Notes: generated from the sequence alone by a model not told the origin. A stretch of DNA of 64,000 nt from Haladaptatus halobius (GCF_020618475.1 NZ_CP085336.1:496001-560000); one strand, 5' to 3'; shown: positions 17,175 through 25,529, counted from the stretch's first letter. Numbers and translations are program-made.

Positions 17175-18587
17175 ATGGACGATCGAGCCGACACCGACGA
17201 CATATTCGACTCGAACAGAGCAGCATCGATCAACAGACGGGAGTTCGTACGGGCGTGGAGCATCGCCGGCGCGCTTGCGGTCTCCGGGGTTACCATGCCA
17301 ACGGTGGCGGGAGACGAAAGCGATGACGATCTAAACGAGATCTGGACTAACGTCCTCGCCGAACTCCCGGACAACTGGGGAAAGTGGGGTGACGACGATG
17401 AACTGGGCACGCTCAACTACCTCGACAGCGAGCAGGCGTTCCGTGGCCTCCAGACGGTCCTTCGGGGCGGACCGACTCGGATCGAAACGTTCTCGCTACA
17501 GCTATCGTACACCGGCGAGAGCGTGGCCGGTGATGAGCCGACCGGCGATCCCGTGTTCCCGACGCGTCAGCCCGCCAGGCGCGACAACGTGGTCGACCAT
17601 CGGCACTACCAGAATGGAAGCGCGGAACCGTTGCAGGGGGGAATGCGCTTCTCTGACGACGCGTTCATCACGCGCCTATTCCTGCAGGGATCAACCCAGT
17701 ACGACGCACTCGCTCACGTTTGGTACGAACGGCCGACGGACGACGGTACACGCCGACCGCTCCTATACAATGGATATCCGGCGGAAACCACCGCGACGAA
17801 GAAGGAATACGATGTCGACATCCCCGGAGTCAGGCCACCGAACCCGCTCGAAGAACCATTTTCGACGGATCTCAAGGAGGAGGCGATTACGAAGACGTGG
17901 GGACCGAGTAAGGGCGACATCAGCAACGCCGCTGAGGCGGGGAGTGTCGGCCGCGGCGTCCTCCTGGATGTCGGTCGGCACAAGGTCGATGATCCGCCGC
18001 ATCGGCTCGCCCCGGGTGAATGTGTCACCCTCGAGGATCTGAAGGCGACGGCGGACGTGCAGGGGATCGAACTCGAAAAAAGAGACATCGTATTAATACG
18101 GACTGGATCCGTCGAGCGAGCGCGGGACCCGAACGCCGAAAAGACGTGGCTGGGGGATCCGGACGAGCCGCTTCGAGAGCCGGGGCTATGCTTCAGTCAG
18201 GACCTCGTCGAGTTCATCGCAGAGATGGAGTTTCCTGTCCTTGGAGCAGACAACCTCGCCGTCGAGAAGCTGACCACCGCCGAGATCGACGTCGAAGAGG
18301 ATATCAACGCAGACGTTCGGGAGGCGGTCGATTTCGGCAGTCGAGAGACGCTCGAGATCGTGAATCCTCTCCATCCCGCGCTTATCACCAACCTGGGGGT
18401 GACGCTCTGTGAGATTCTCGACCTTCAGGAGCTAGCTGCGAGTTGCGCCGAAGACGGCATCTACGAGTTTCTCTACGCGGCTTCGCCGTTGAATATCGAG
18501 AACGCGGCCGGCGCACCAGTCAACCCGGTTGTCGTGAAGGCGACAGGCGCTCGCTGCGACAAGGGTTCCCCACCGAGCGACGAGTGA
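17175..18587 (+). CDS. Exported (Tat) cyclase-family hydrolase, kynurenine-formamidase-like
   Basis: 470 residues from the ATG at 17175. A twin-arginine signal is present: INRREFVRAWSIAGALAVSG with cleavage expected near TVAG. The mature part is a long-form cyclase (PF04199). The canonical H-x-G-T-H-x-D metal motif appears as LQGSTQYDALAHVWYE, as in the long subfamily. 'SVGRGVLLDVGRHK' and 'DIVLIRTGSVERARD' are further family marks, and 'EFPVLGADNLAVEK' matches the late active-site loop. These enzymes hydrolyse amide or ester bonds of aromatic or cyclic substrates. This one acts outside the membrane. It stands alone between two IS remnants. Confidence 0.85.
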   Translation: MDDRADTDDIFDSNRAASINRREFVRAWSIAGALAVSGVTMPTVAGDESDDDLNEIWTNVLAELPDNWGKWGDDDELGTLNYLDSEQAFRGLQTVLRGGPTRIETFSLQLSYTGESVAGDEPTGDPVFPTRQPARRDNVVDHRHYQNGSAEPLQGGMRFSDDAFITRLFLQGSTQYDALAHVWYERPTDDGTRRPLLYNGYPAETTATKKEYDVDIPGVRPPNPLEEPFSTDLKEEAITKTWGPSKGDISNAAEAGSVGRGVLLDVGRHKVDDPPHRLAPGECVTLEDLKATADVQGIELEKRDIVLIRTGSVERARDPNAEKTWLGDPDEPLREPGLCFSQDLVEFIAEMEFPVLGADNLAVEKLTTAEIDVEEDINADVREAVDFGSRETLEIVNPLHPALITNLGVTLCEILDLQELAASCAEDGIYEFLYAASPLNIENAAGAPVNPVVVKATGARCDKGSPPSDE

Positions 18588-18592
18588 GATGG

Positions 18593-19015
18593 CTGCAGGC
18601 GTGACACGTCTGACTGGTGTACGCGGGGTTCACGAACCGCACCGGAATCTCGGCGTCACGGGCTTTGTCTTCGATACGCCTGGAAAGTCGGGCGAACGCC
18701 CACGCGTGCGGACGGCGGTTCATGAAAGTGCCGTAATCCAGATGTTCACGGATGTATGAGAGATCTTCGAGAACGATAATAGGATCGTCAAACTGGCGAG
18801 CGTACTCGACGGCCTGTCGAGACGCCGTCTCGACAATATCCGTCAGCGCGTTCTGGTAGTGGTCAAATAGCTCGTCGATCCGCCAGCCAGCGTCGCGTTC
18901 TTGGAGACGACGGAGGGTGGTGAGCATCTCTTTGCGGAGGTGTCGTGCCCGCCCACCGTCGAACTGCATCGGTTGGGTCGGAGTATTGTCCTGACAGGCA
19001 CAGCCCGCCAGGAGT
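18593..19015 (-). pseudogene. TnpB fragment (second IS1341-type copy)
   Basis: This reads 'MQFDGGRARHLRKEMLTTLR', 'IIVLEDLSYIREHLDYGTFM', 'WAFARLSRRIEDKARDAEIP' and 'NPAYTSQTCHAC'. It covers the RuvC-II glutamate and first zinc-ribbon cysteines. Reading is lost right after the first CxxC, exactly where the cyclase gene ends. Upstream it fuses to a SWIM fragment near 19020. Both RuvC-I and RuvC-III are missing, so it cannot be active. Confidence 0.75.
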
Positions 19016-19024
19016 TTGTCGAGA

Positions 19025-19085
19025 CTGTATAATGGTGGTCTGCGGGGGTCTCGTGGCTCTCATTAGTAACGTCGATACGTCCGTG
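19025..19085 (-). pseudogene. SWIM protein remnant, copy B
   Basis: Only about 20 codons remain, IDVTNESHETPADHHYTVS, matching the segment before the zinc finger of the SWIM copies at 16.2 and 20.4 kb. It joins the TnpB fragment directly. The short length limits certainty, but the match at 'VTNESHe.PA.H.Y' is unmistakable. Confidence 0.5.
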
Positions 19086-19195
19086 AGTTACATCTAAATA
19101 GGTTCTCTATTCATCGTTTCACCCAGTTTCTCACACTACGAGTAATCTACAAAATGTGCGTAGTATATCGTCGTTCATGGCGTAGATTTACGCGT

Positions 19196-19975
19196 ATGCA
19201 AATAAACACCACAAACATTCTCAAGCAAGGCTACAGTCGAAGCATCAAGCAAAATGGGCTCATGCTCATGGGCATCATCTTCATCATCTCGGTGCTTAAC
19301 GGTCTGTTAGGAATTGGCATCACCCGATGGATGACTGGTCAGCAGTTGGCTGGGGGTGCTGTCCAAATGAATCCCACGTCGCTCTTACCACCTGTACTAG
19401 GGGGGCTCGTCGCATTCGTGTTGAGCATCGCACTGCTCGTCGTGAGTATCGGAGCCATACGCGTATTCGTGAGCGATGAGACCGACCGTCTCCCCCGAGA
19501 GTACTTCACCCGGAATATGGTCTGGGCTGCAATCAACTTCGTTATCGGTGGGATCATTTTTGGAATTATCATCGCGCTAGGCTTCGTTGCGTTGATTGTT
19601 CCAGGCATCTTCCTACTCGTGACGTTAGCGTTCTGGACGGTCTACGTGGCCGTCGAAGATCAGAACTTCATTACGGCATTCCGCAGTAGTTGGGGATTGA
19701 CGCGGGGCTACCGCCTCAACCTCTTCGTGTTGGGCGTGGCAGTGACGCTCCTTATACTACTCGTCAACCTCGTCTTTGGACTTGGAAACCTCGCGAGTGG
19801 AAGCCTCGTCGGTGATATTGTCGCGCTTGTGTTTGCACAAGTTGCCAGCGCCATTACGACGGTGTTCTCCACGGCTGTGCTTGCGACCGCCTACACCGAA
19901 CTCAAAGCACGCGAGGACGAGGATCGGGATGAGACGGTCAGCGAGGACACCTCCGCTGGTCAACCCGCTGCCTAA
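19196..19975 (+). CDS. DUF7847-like polytopic membrane protein
   Basis: About 259 residues from the ATG at 19196 (MQINTTNILKQGYSRSIKQN), with about six membrane segments and an acidic, disordered C-terminal tail (AREDEDRDETVSEDTSAGQP). 'FVALIVPGIFLLVTLAFWTV' and 'ITAFRSSWGLTRGYRLNLFV' fit the haloarchaeal DUF7847 / glycerophosphodiester-phosphodiesterase membrane-domain pattern. The protein likely sits in the cytoplasmic membrane. Function unknown. It is monocistronic, with a ~110-base upstream region. Confidence 0.75.
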   Translation: MQINTTNILKQGYSRSIKQNGLMLMGIIFIISVLNGLLGIGITRWMTGQQLAGGAVQMNPTSLLPPVLGGLVAFVLSIALLVVSIGAIRVFVSDETDRLPREYFTRNMVWAAINFVIGGIIFGIIIALGFVALIVPGIFLLVTLAFWTVYVAVEDQNFITAFRSSWGLTRGYRLNLFVLGVAVTLLILLVNLVFGLGNLASGSLVGDIVALVFAQVASAITTVFSTAVLATAYTELKAREDEDRDETVSEDTSAGQPAA

Positions 19976-19980
19976 CACCG

Positions 19981-20200
19981 TTACTTTTTCGAGGACTGGT
20001 GGGTCGTCAGTCGTTTTGACGGCGTCATCGCCGCCGGGGGATGCTCCGTCGCGATGTCCCCCGCATGCATTCGCGCTCGGTTAAGGAGGATAGTCAGTGT
20101 CTCGGGTGTCTCGTCAATCGCTGCCTTGGTACTCACTGTGAGCGTTCGCTGGTCGGTGATATCCGAGAATGACTCTTGGCTTCCATGAATAAAAAGCTGA
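19981..20200 (-). pseudogene. Orphan C-terminal reading frame
   Basis: A minus-strand frame without ATG reads FIHGSQESFSDITDQRTLTV, 'STKAAIDETPETLTILLNRA' and 'RMHAGDIATEHPPAAMTPSK' to TAA 19981-19983. Composition is coding and haloarchaeal. An in-frame TAA precedes it, and a GTG in the middle could yield only ~48 residues. Probably the 3' end of an accessory gene of unknown family. Confidence 0.4.
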
Positions 20201-20208
20201 AGCGTGGG

Positions 20209-20550
20209 TTAGTTGTGCAGTTCCGTCTGTCCCGTTTGCACGCACGGCCAGCAGGGGAAGTCATCAAGGCCATCGCAGTCACAGTCTTCTGGTTCGGTAT
20301 CGTCTTCGGCCTCCGAGAGGAAAGCCTTGAGCGTCCAATCGTCAGTTGCGGTTTCGACGGCAGCCATGTGCTTACAGAAGGCGCTCCGATGGACGTGGTG
20401 CGGGCACGCGCAAGCCATCGCATCGCCCGTCACGTCATCCAGCGTAACAACGTATTGGTGCTCAGCGGGGTTCTCGTGGCTCTCGTTGGTGACGTCGATG
20501 AGTCCGGGGGCATCGACGTCGAAGGCAAATTGTTCCCAGTGTGCGCGTCT
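20209..20550 (-). pseudogene. SWIM zinc-finger protein remnant, copy C
   Basis: The longest SWIM copy: RRAHWEQFAFDVDAPGLIDV, 'TNESHENPAEHQYVVTLDDV', then TGDAMACACPHHVHRSAFCK-HM with all four zinc ligands, and an acidic Cys-rich tail (CDCDGLDDFPCWPC). The frame is open upstream to ~20570, but no start codon lies in a credible position, so the first ~10 residues are probably lost. If a GTG at 20433 were used, only half of the domain would be made. Confidence 0.6.
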
Positions 20551-20604
20551 TTGGCAAGATAGGATCGGGGAACAGAGTTTGCGGAGGTTCGGTTCGAGTG
20601 GATT

Positions 20605-21219
20605 CTAAGAGCGTTCCTCGAACGATTCTCGCATCCCGAACCAGCAGACGTCCATCACAGCCTCCACAAGTAGTTCGCGCGGTGTGTCTGGGTTGTCCCA
20701 CCACCACTCGGCGAGTCCATGTATGCCGAGTTTGATGAATTCGACCTGCATGGTGAAACGGTCATCTTCTCCGGGGGGCCGTCCTTCTTGCTCCATCGCA
20801 TCCCAGAGCATCACGGCGATTTGCTCACTAGCTTCTTGTTGAACCGCACGGTCCAAAGTTTCTAATTCCGGTGCCCCCTCAGCCCCGATTAGGAGCACAC
20901 GTGCCAGCGCTGGCTTCTCCTCCACGAATCTAAAGAATTGATCGACAGCCTCTCTGACACGCTCCTGAGCCGGTGCATCTTGCCTCATTGTTTCAGTTCC
21001 AGCGTCGATGAGTTCATCACGAGCCGCAATGATGATCGTTTCGAACAGCGCGCGTTTCGAGGCGAAATGGTCGTAGAAGACGGGTTGTGTAATACCAGCG
21101 GTCGCAGAGATTTCCCGCACTGAAGTGGCCCGATATCCCTTTTCTGCGAAGGCTTCGACGGCAGTTTCGAATATCCGATCCCGACGTTCTTCTGCGGTCA
21201 AGCGCTGATTTTCAGTCAC
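20605..21219 (-). CDS. TetR/AcrR-family repressor
   Basis: 204 residues. The N-terminal helix-turn-helix reads RIFETAVEAFAEKGYRATSV, REISATAGITQPVFYDHFAS-KRALF, the standard TetR DNA-binding domain at residues ~12-58. The all-helical C-terminus would bind a ligand. The gene is divergent from the FAD-dependent desaturase-like gene, and the 90-base gap holds two perfect inverted repeats (21246-21267 and 21271-21288) that are likely operators. The protein probably represses itself and the FAD enzyme gene. Confidence 0.9.
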   Translation of the reverse strand: MTENQRLTAEERRDRIFETAVEAFAEKGYRATSVREISATAGITQPVFYDHFASKRALFETIIIAARDELIDAGTETMRQDAPAQERVREAVDQFFRFVEEKPALARVLLIGAEGAPELETLDRAVQQEASEQIAVMLWDAMEQEGRPPGEDDRFTMQVEFIKLGIHGLAEWWWDNPDTPRELLVEAVMDVCWFGMRESFEERS

Positions 21220-21245
21220 GAGTTTACTTGGATGACAATCATGAT

Positions 21246-21288
21246 GAACCTAACGCTCGATAGGTTCATTACCTAACGGATGTTAGGT
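21246..21288. promoter_or_regulatory. Two candidate TetR operators
   Basis: Site 1 is GAACCTA-8 bases-TAGGTTC (21246-21267). Site 2 is ACCTAAC-GGAT-GTTAGGT (21271-21288). Both have perfect 7-base arms built on a shared CCTA core, and lie between the divergent TetR and FAD-enzyme starts. Confidence 0.65.
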
Positions 21289-21309
21289 TAGTGTGAGGAG
21301 ATGTCCATT

Positions 21310-22641
21310 ATGGAAGCACAAAACTCAGATGCAGATACCATCATCGTTGGCGGGGGTCTGGCTGGCCTGACAGCTGCTTGCTACCTAGGACGCACAGGCC
21401 GAAATGTGAGTCTCTTCGAGAAGGCGTCGGAACTCGGCGGACGGGGGACGAGCCAGGACCATTCCGGGTTCCAAATGAACCGGGGTATTCACGCCCTGTA
21501 TTCGGGCGGAAAGGCATCGGAGGTGCTCAACGAACTGGGCATACAATATACCGGGAATTCACCCAACATCGTCCACGCCCTTCACGGTGGAGAATTCTAT
21601 AAGGCGCCGATAACTGGCCGCTCAGCAGTGACAACCAACCTTTTCAGTATAGGGGAGAAGTTCGAGCTAATTCGACTCCTACTGAAAATAGCTCGTATGA
21701 ATGCTGAGGCGGTGAAGGAGGTGAGCGTCCAAGAATGGCTAGATAACAATGCGAACCATCCGGGGATTCTCTCGTTCCTGGAAGCAAACGCTCGCACAGG
21801 AGTATACAGCGACGCTCTCGATCTGGTCAGCGCAGATCTCTTCATCGAGCGGACCCAGACTGTGCTCAACAACCCGGTTATATACATCGATGGAGGATGG
21901 AAGACGCTCGTAGAAGGATTACGAGAATCTGCTGAAGCAGCTGGAGTGACCATACATACGAATACGGAAGTCGCTGGCATTGAGGTAGACCGAGGGACCA
22001 TCTCAGGAATTCGCCTCAAGAACGGCGAGAAGAAATATGCGTCCTCGGTCGCACTCGCTACAACCCCCCAGCAGGCTCTGGCACTCCTCCCTGAAGACAC
22101 CTCGACTCAGCTCGCTGACCTCGTCGAAGGAATGACTCCAGCCCACGTGGCGTGTCTCACAGTAGCACTCCGTCGGCTACCAAATCCAGAACTTACGGTC
22201 GTACAAGACCTTGACCAGCCGCGGTTTATGTCAGTCCAATCGGAGTACTCGGATGTAGCCCCGGAAGGAGGGGCATTGATATACGCGTTCAAGCAGCTTG
22301 ATCCGCGTAATGACGATCCCCATCAAGGCAGTGATGTCCAGCAGGACGAGCACGACCTAGAGGCGTTACTGGATGAGGCGCAGCCAGGATGGCGTGAGGT
22401 ACTGGTCAAGCGTCAGTTCCTGCCCCGAATACAAGCCGTCGGTATGCTACCGACAGCCGAAACGGGCGGATACAGTGGTCGGCCTCGACCTGATGTTAAA
22501 GATATTCAGGGACTCTACGTAGCGGGGGACTGGGTTGGACATGGATTCTTGGCGGACGCGAGCTTTGGAAGCGGTCGAGAGGCGGCCAGGATGATCCTTG
22601 ATCTGCCTCACCAAATTCGTGGTACTGCCACGCGTGGATGA
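21310..22641 (+). CDS. FAD-dependent amine-oxidase/phytoene-desaturase-like oxidoreductase
   Basis: About 443 residues. The ATG at 21310 is preferred because GTGAGGAG ends 9 bases before it and touches the other ATG at 21301. The dinucleotide-binding motif is TIIVGGGLAGLTAACYLGR, followed by the acidic ribose contact (SLFEKASELGGRG). The C-terminal FAD motif is GLYVAGDWVGHGFLADASFG. The fold is that of phytoene desaturases and flavin amine oxidases. The substrate is unknown. The last ~15 residues (after RMILD) are encoded by sequence that is antisense to a SprT remnant, so the natural C-terminus has been replaced at a recombination joint. It is likely controlled by the adjacent TetR protein. 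Confidence 0.85.
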   Translation: MEAQNSDADTIIVGGGLAGLTAACYLGRTGRNVSLFEKASELGGRGTSQDHSGFQMNRGIHALYSGGKASEVLNELGIQYTGNSPNIVHALHGGEFYKAPITGRSAVTTNLFSIGEKFELIRLLLKIARMNAEAVKEVSVQEWLDNNANHPGILSFLEANARTGVYSDALDLVSADLFIERTQTVLNNPVIYIDGGWKTLVEGLRESAEAAGVTIHTNTEVAGIEVDRGTISGIRLKNGEKKYASSVALATTPQQALALLPEDTSTQLADLVEGMTPAHVACLTVALRRLPNPELTVVQDLDQPRFMSVQSEYSDVAPEGGALIYAFKQLDPRNDDPHQGSDVQQDEHDLEALLDEAQPGWREVLVKRQFLPRIQAVGMLPTAETGGYSGRPRPDVKDIQGLYVAGDWVGHGFLADASFGSGREAARMILDLPHQIRGTATRG

Positions 22642-22848
22642 GTTCATGGCGCACAGTCGCACTGAATTGCTTCCAGCCGTGCGAGTCGTAGGCATCCCAC
22701 GTGAGTGTAATCGTAATCTCGTCCGTTGCAGGGTCGTATCGCGTTGCGCCTGCCTGCCGTTTCGTCCGGTGGGATACCTCCCACTCAACCGCTTCAATTG
22801 GCAGGGAAGATCTAGGCAGTCGATAAAATCAGCGTAATTATTTGTCAC
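22590..22848 (-). pseudogene. SprT-like zinc metallopeptidase-domain fragment
   Basis: The minus strand reads MTNNYADFIDCLDLP from 22848, then after a one-base frameshift IEAVEWEVSHRTKRQAG, 'DEITITLTWDAYDSHGWKQF' and 'SATVRHELIHAWQYHEFGEA'. HELIH is the zinc/catalytic HExxH. Reading stops making sense after 'EADQGSSW', where the FAD gene begins on the other strand. The C-terminal zinc ribbon is lost. Haloarchaeal SprT proteins are DNA-protein crosslink or general metallopeptidases. This one is inactive. Confidence 0.75.
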
Positions 22849-22885
22849 CGAGAATGCGTTTATAGAATGTGCGTTAATATAATAT

Positions 22886-23515
22886 ATGAACGCGACATCA
22901 CAATCATCACCAGCTCACACGGGGAGTCGCTTGCTGGGCGTCCTTGCTGTCCTCTCTACAAGTGTTGCAGCAATCTATCTCCTGCTCCCTAACCCACTTG
23001 CTGATGCGTTCTTCGCCGGATGGGTGCTGGTGAGCGTCATCCTCTCACTTGTCGGTGGGATTGCCGCCTGGAAGCAGTGGACACCCCTTGTTTGGGTGGT
23101 AGCACTCTTGATGACGGCACTGTCCATCATGGGAGTGTGGTCGATTGGTCTCTTCATCGCTCCCGCTGCACTCTTCTTGTTCGGTGCTGCCATTCTCTCC
23201 TACCGGGCGAGGCCGCGTGAAGGCGTTCGGAAGACAGCCAATGGTGAATCACCGACTGTGTCGACGACGAGACGGAAGATTGGCGGTGGTATCGGTGCTC
23301 TGGCTATTGGTAGCTGGCTCATCTACGTTGGTGCGTTCGCTCAGGAATTGTTTGGAGCGTGTGCAACAGAAGGGTTGGAGTGTACGATTAATAGGATGAA
23401 CTGGGCGGGAGTCGGGATGACCGTTCTGGGGGTGACTATGGTGGGGTTCGGTGGGTTACTACTGTGGAAGCACCTCCCGAGTATTCGTGTGTTTGTGGCG
23501 CAACAGAACGGGTAG
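22886..23515 (+). CDS. Six-helix membrane protein, function unknown
   Basis: 209 residues (MNATSQSSPAHTGSRLLGVL). Four hydrophobic segments fill the first 110 residues and two more the C-terminal half, linked by a basic cytoplasmic stretch (SYRARPREGVRKTANGES). Two cysteines (FGACATEGLECTI) lie in an outer loop and could form a disulphide. A TATA-like AT-rich stretch (22858-22880) lies directly upstream, so the transcript is probably leaderless. No family is recognised. Confidence 0.65.
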   Translation: MNATSQSSPAHTGSRLLGVLAVLSTSVAAIYLLLPNPLADAFFAGWVLVSVILSLVGGIAAWKQWTPLVWVVALLMTALSIMGVWSIGLFIAPAALFLFGAAILSYRARPREGVRKTANGESPTVSTTRRKIGGGIGALAIGSWLIYVGAFAQELFGACATEGLECTINRMNWAGVGMTVLGVTMVGFGGLLLWKHLPSIRVFVAQQNG

Positions 23516-23576
23516 GAGCGAACATCTGAGACGGTCAGTTGAGATCATCGGAGGGAAAACACTGCGGACGGCTTAG

Positions 23577-24346
23577 TTATCGAGACAATCGGTAAGATCG
23601 CCGTTCAAGCAGCTCGTCCATCAACAAATCAATTCGGCGGAAGAGAAGCAGTACGTTCACCACCGCTAAAACCACCAGGGTGATGAGCCTGAGGTCAAAC
23701 GATGCACTGTAGTGGAGTCCTCCAAACAGCACGAGTACAACTGCAGTTGCTGAGCCGCTCTCTGCTAAATACCATGCTGCATATCGGAAATATCCCATAC
23801 TTTCTAATCCTATAGCATTCTGAAAGTAGCCCTGCTGAAGGGCGAGCACGAGTGCATCCCGCTGTTTTTCGGTGAGAACGCTGTCCAGGAGATAATCATT
23901 AGGCTCGGTGAGCGTCTGCATTTGCCCAAGTGTGTCTGGAATATCGTTCTCGCGGCAATGATTAAGGAATGTGATGAGTTCTTCTTGATTGGGAAAAAGG
24001 ATCTCGAACTCCCAGATTTCGGTATCATAGCCGTATGCGCTCCGAATGATTGTCTCGGCGGCGATAAATCCTTCAAAAAATTCGCCTTCAGATGCATTCC
24101 AATTCAGAAGATATACGCGACGATCGCCAACCTCCTTAACCCCCACAAGCTTTGGCACCTGTTCGTGAGTGCTGACACGTTGCTCGAAATCATCTAAATC
24201 TGTATTCCAGGCCCAGAACAAGGGAATAGTATTCGTTCCAACAGGAACAATTCGTTCAAATTTAATCTGGGTCTCTGTTCCTATAGTGAGCAATCGACCG
24301 AGCAGAAATCTATCGCTGGAAGGGAGAGTTCAACGATAGTTGCCAT
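23577..24346 (-). pseudogene. Bacterio-opsin-activator-type regulator, frameshifted, DNA-binding helix replaced by membrane segments
   Basis: The natural start is at 24346 (MATIVELSLPA). A one-base shift near 24315 is needed to enter the long frame LLGRLLTIGTETQIKFERIV. Then comes the Bat-type sensor/linker (NTDLDDFEQRVSTHEQVPKL, 'YGYDTEIWEFEILFPNQEEL') and the start of HTH-10, 'LTEKQRDALVLALQQGYFQ'. Instead of the helix-turn-helix there are ~75 residues with two membrane helices (GSATAVVLVLFGGLHY, 'LRLITLVVLAVVNVLLLF'). Without repair, a 238-residue product from 24293 is possible. Either a decayed gene or a fusion to a membrane tail. Confidence 0.6.
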
Positions 24347-24496
24347 TGGTTAGTCTACTCTATCATCTGACTCTTTATAATATCTCTGGAAAAATGCGGT
24401 GCAATGCAATCCAATAGCCACAGCAAGCTAACTCTAGTAAGTACATTAGTTTACAGCTTAAGAAAAGTTACTACGCGTAGGAAACGGTCTGAATCC

Positions 24497-24778
24497 TTAT
24501 TGCTCGGGATCAAGTTCAACAGCACCATCACTCGATACGGTAACCCAGTACCCTGCATACTGAAACGAGACTTCGCCGTCTGGACGAGGGGATCCGTCTG
24601 CTCGAGACGCAAAGAGTGACTCAAGCGCATCCGGGTTAATTACATCGTATAACGGTTCGAGTTCATCTACTGACTGTCCGTCTGCCTCTGCAACTGTAGT
24701 GACAATCCGTTCAGTGAGTGAGTCAGACGTGCCAGTGGTTGCCAATTCACTCCCCATGGTAGGTGAATTCATTCCCAT
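24497..24778 (-). CDS. HalOD1 output-domain protein
   Basis: 93 residues. The HalOD1 pattern is clear: 'SLTERIVTTVAEADGQSVDE', 'LEPLYDVINPDALESLF', then 'GEVSFQYAGYWVTVSSDGAV'. HalOD1 is a small haloarchaeal domain predicted to act as an output module of signalling proteins or to stand alone. A second, divergent HalOD1 protein is at 44776. Single gene with its own upstream region; partner unknown. Confidence 0.8.
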   Translation of the reverse strand: MGMNSPTMGSELATTGTSDSLTERIVTTVAEADGQSVDELEPLYDVINPDALESLFASRADGSPRPDGEVSFQYAGYWVTVSSDGAVELDPEQ

Positions 24779-24873
24779 CTGTCCTTATCGGTAGAACATC
24801 TACCTTGCTAACGCAAGGTTGCGTTTAAGAGATGTTCTTAGTTACTTGGTTAACTGGAGCAACCAGTAAATAG

Positions 24874-25113
24874 CTAACTGCACATTGTTGTACTTTAGCC
24901 CCCACAATTGATCGCTGGGAGAATAAACCGCTAAATCTTGTCCACCGAATTACTCTCGCACTTGGTGCCGGCACATCTCTAGGAGTGCTTCAAGGCGGTC
25001 ACTACTGTGATAGCGAATGGTTTGATTTCGTGAATCGTATTCAATCACATTATCTTACTGAAGACGTTTCCTTCGATCGTCAACCGAACGACGCCAAACT
25101 CGAATCAGTATAG
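24874..25113 (+). pseudogene. Orphan reading frame, unidentified gene 3' end
   Basis: Open from a TAG at 24871 to a TAG at 25111-25113 without a start codon. It reads TIDRWENKPLNLVHRITLAL, 'GVLQGGHYCDSEWFDFVNRI' and 'QSHYLTEDVSFDRQPNDAKL'. The composition is coding. The piece HYCDSEWFDFV resembles NNHYCEEQWFEIL, read at 8.26 kb just beyond the recombinase remnant, which hints at a shared mobile element. Family unknown. Confidence 0.35.
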
Positions 25114-25500
25114 CTTCCTAATTTCTCCTCAATATCCGACTCACGCCACCCAAGCGGTGACAACACACTCGCTGCTGCACGAACCAGCAATTCTCGATAA
25201 AACCAAACATCGTACTCACTCAGTCCCTCACTTGCCAACATCACTCGCTCTCGCGAGTCCTTCGCATCGTCAACCACTACATATGACATACTCTGACCAG
25301 GCGACCGCGCTAACCCCAAATCCGCCGCCCGATCAAGCGCCGCTACACTCCGCGTCGAGTGCGAATAGTCCTCCCGTTGCTTGGAAACCCGATTTGCAAT
25401 CACCAGGTCACTCGGATCGACCGCCCCGCGCTCAAGCCGATCAACCCACGACCGTAATTCCTCACAAACTGCTTCCGGATCATGATACTCGAGAAAAGTC
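25080..25500 (-). pseudogene. C-terminal fragment of a B-family DNA polymerase
   Basis: One frame without a start reads 'FLEYHDPEAVCEELRSWVDR', 'DPSDLVIANRVSKQREDYSH', 'DLGLARSPGQSMSYVVVDDA' and 'VRAAASVLSPLGWRESDIEE'. This is the thumb/C-terminal part of haloarchaeal type B DNA polymerases (the 'I.NR.SK....Y....' and 'G..(I/V).YVVVDD' patterns). All exonuclease and polymerase active-site motifs are missing. Its 5' boundary (~25500) is close to the end of the CPBP protease gene, marking a recombination joint. Confidence 0.7.
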
Positions 25501-25529
25501 GACGTTGTAGCAGCGATACTCAGCAGTAG

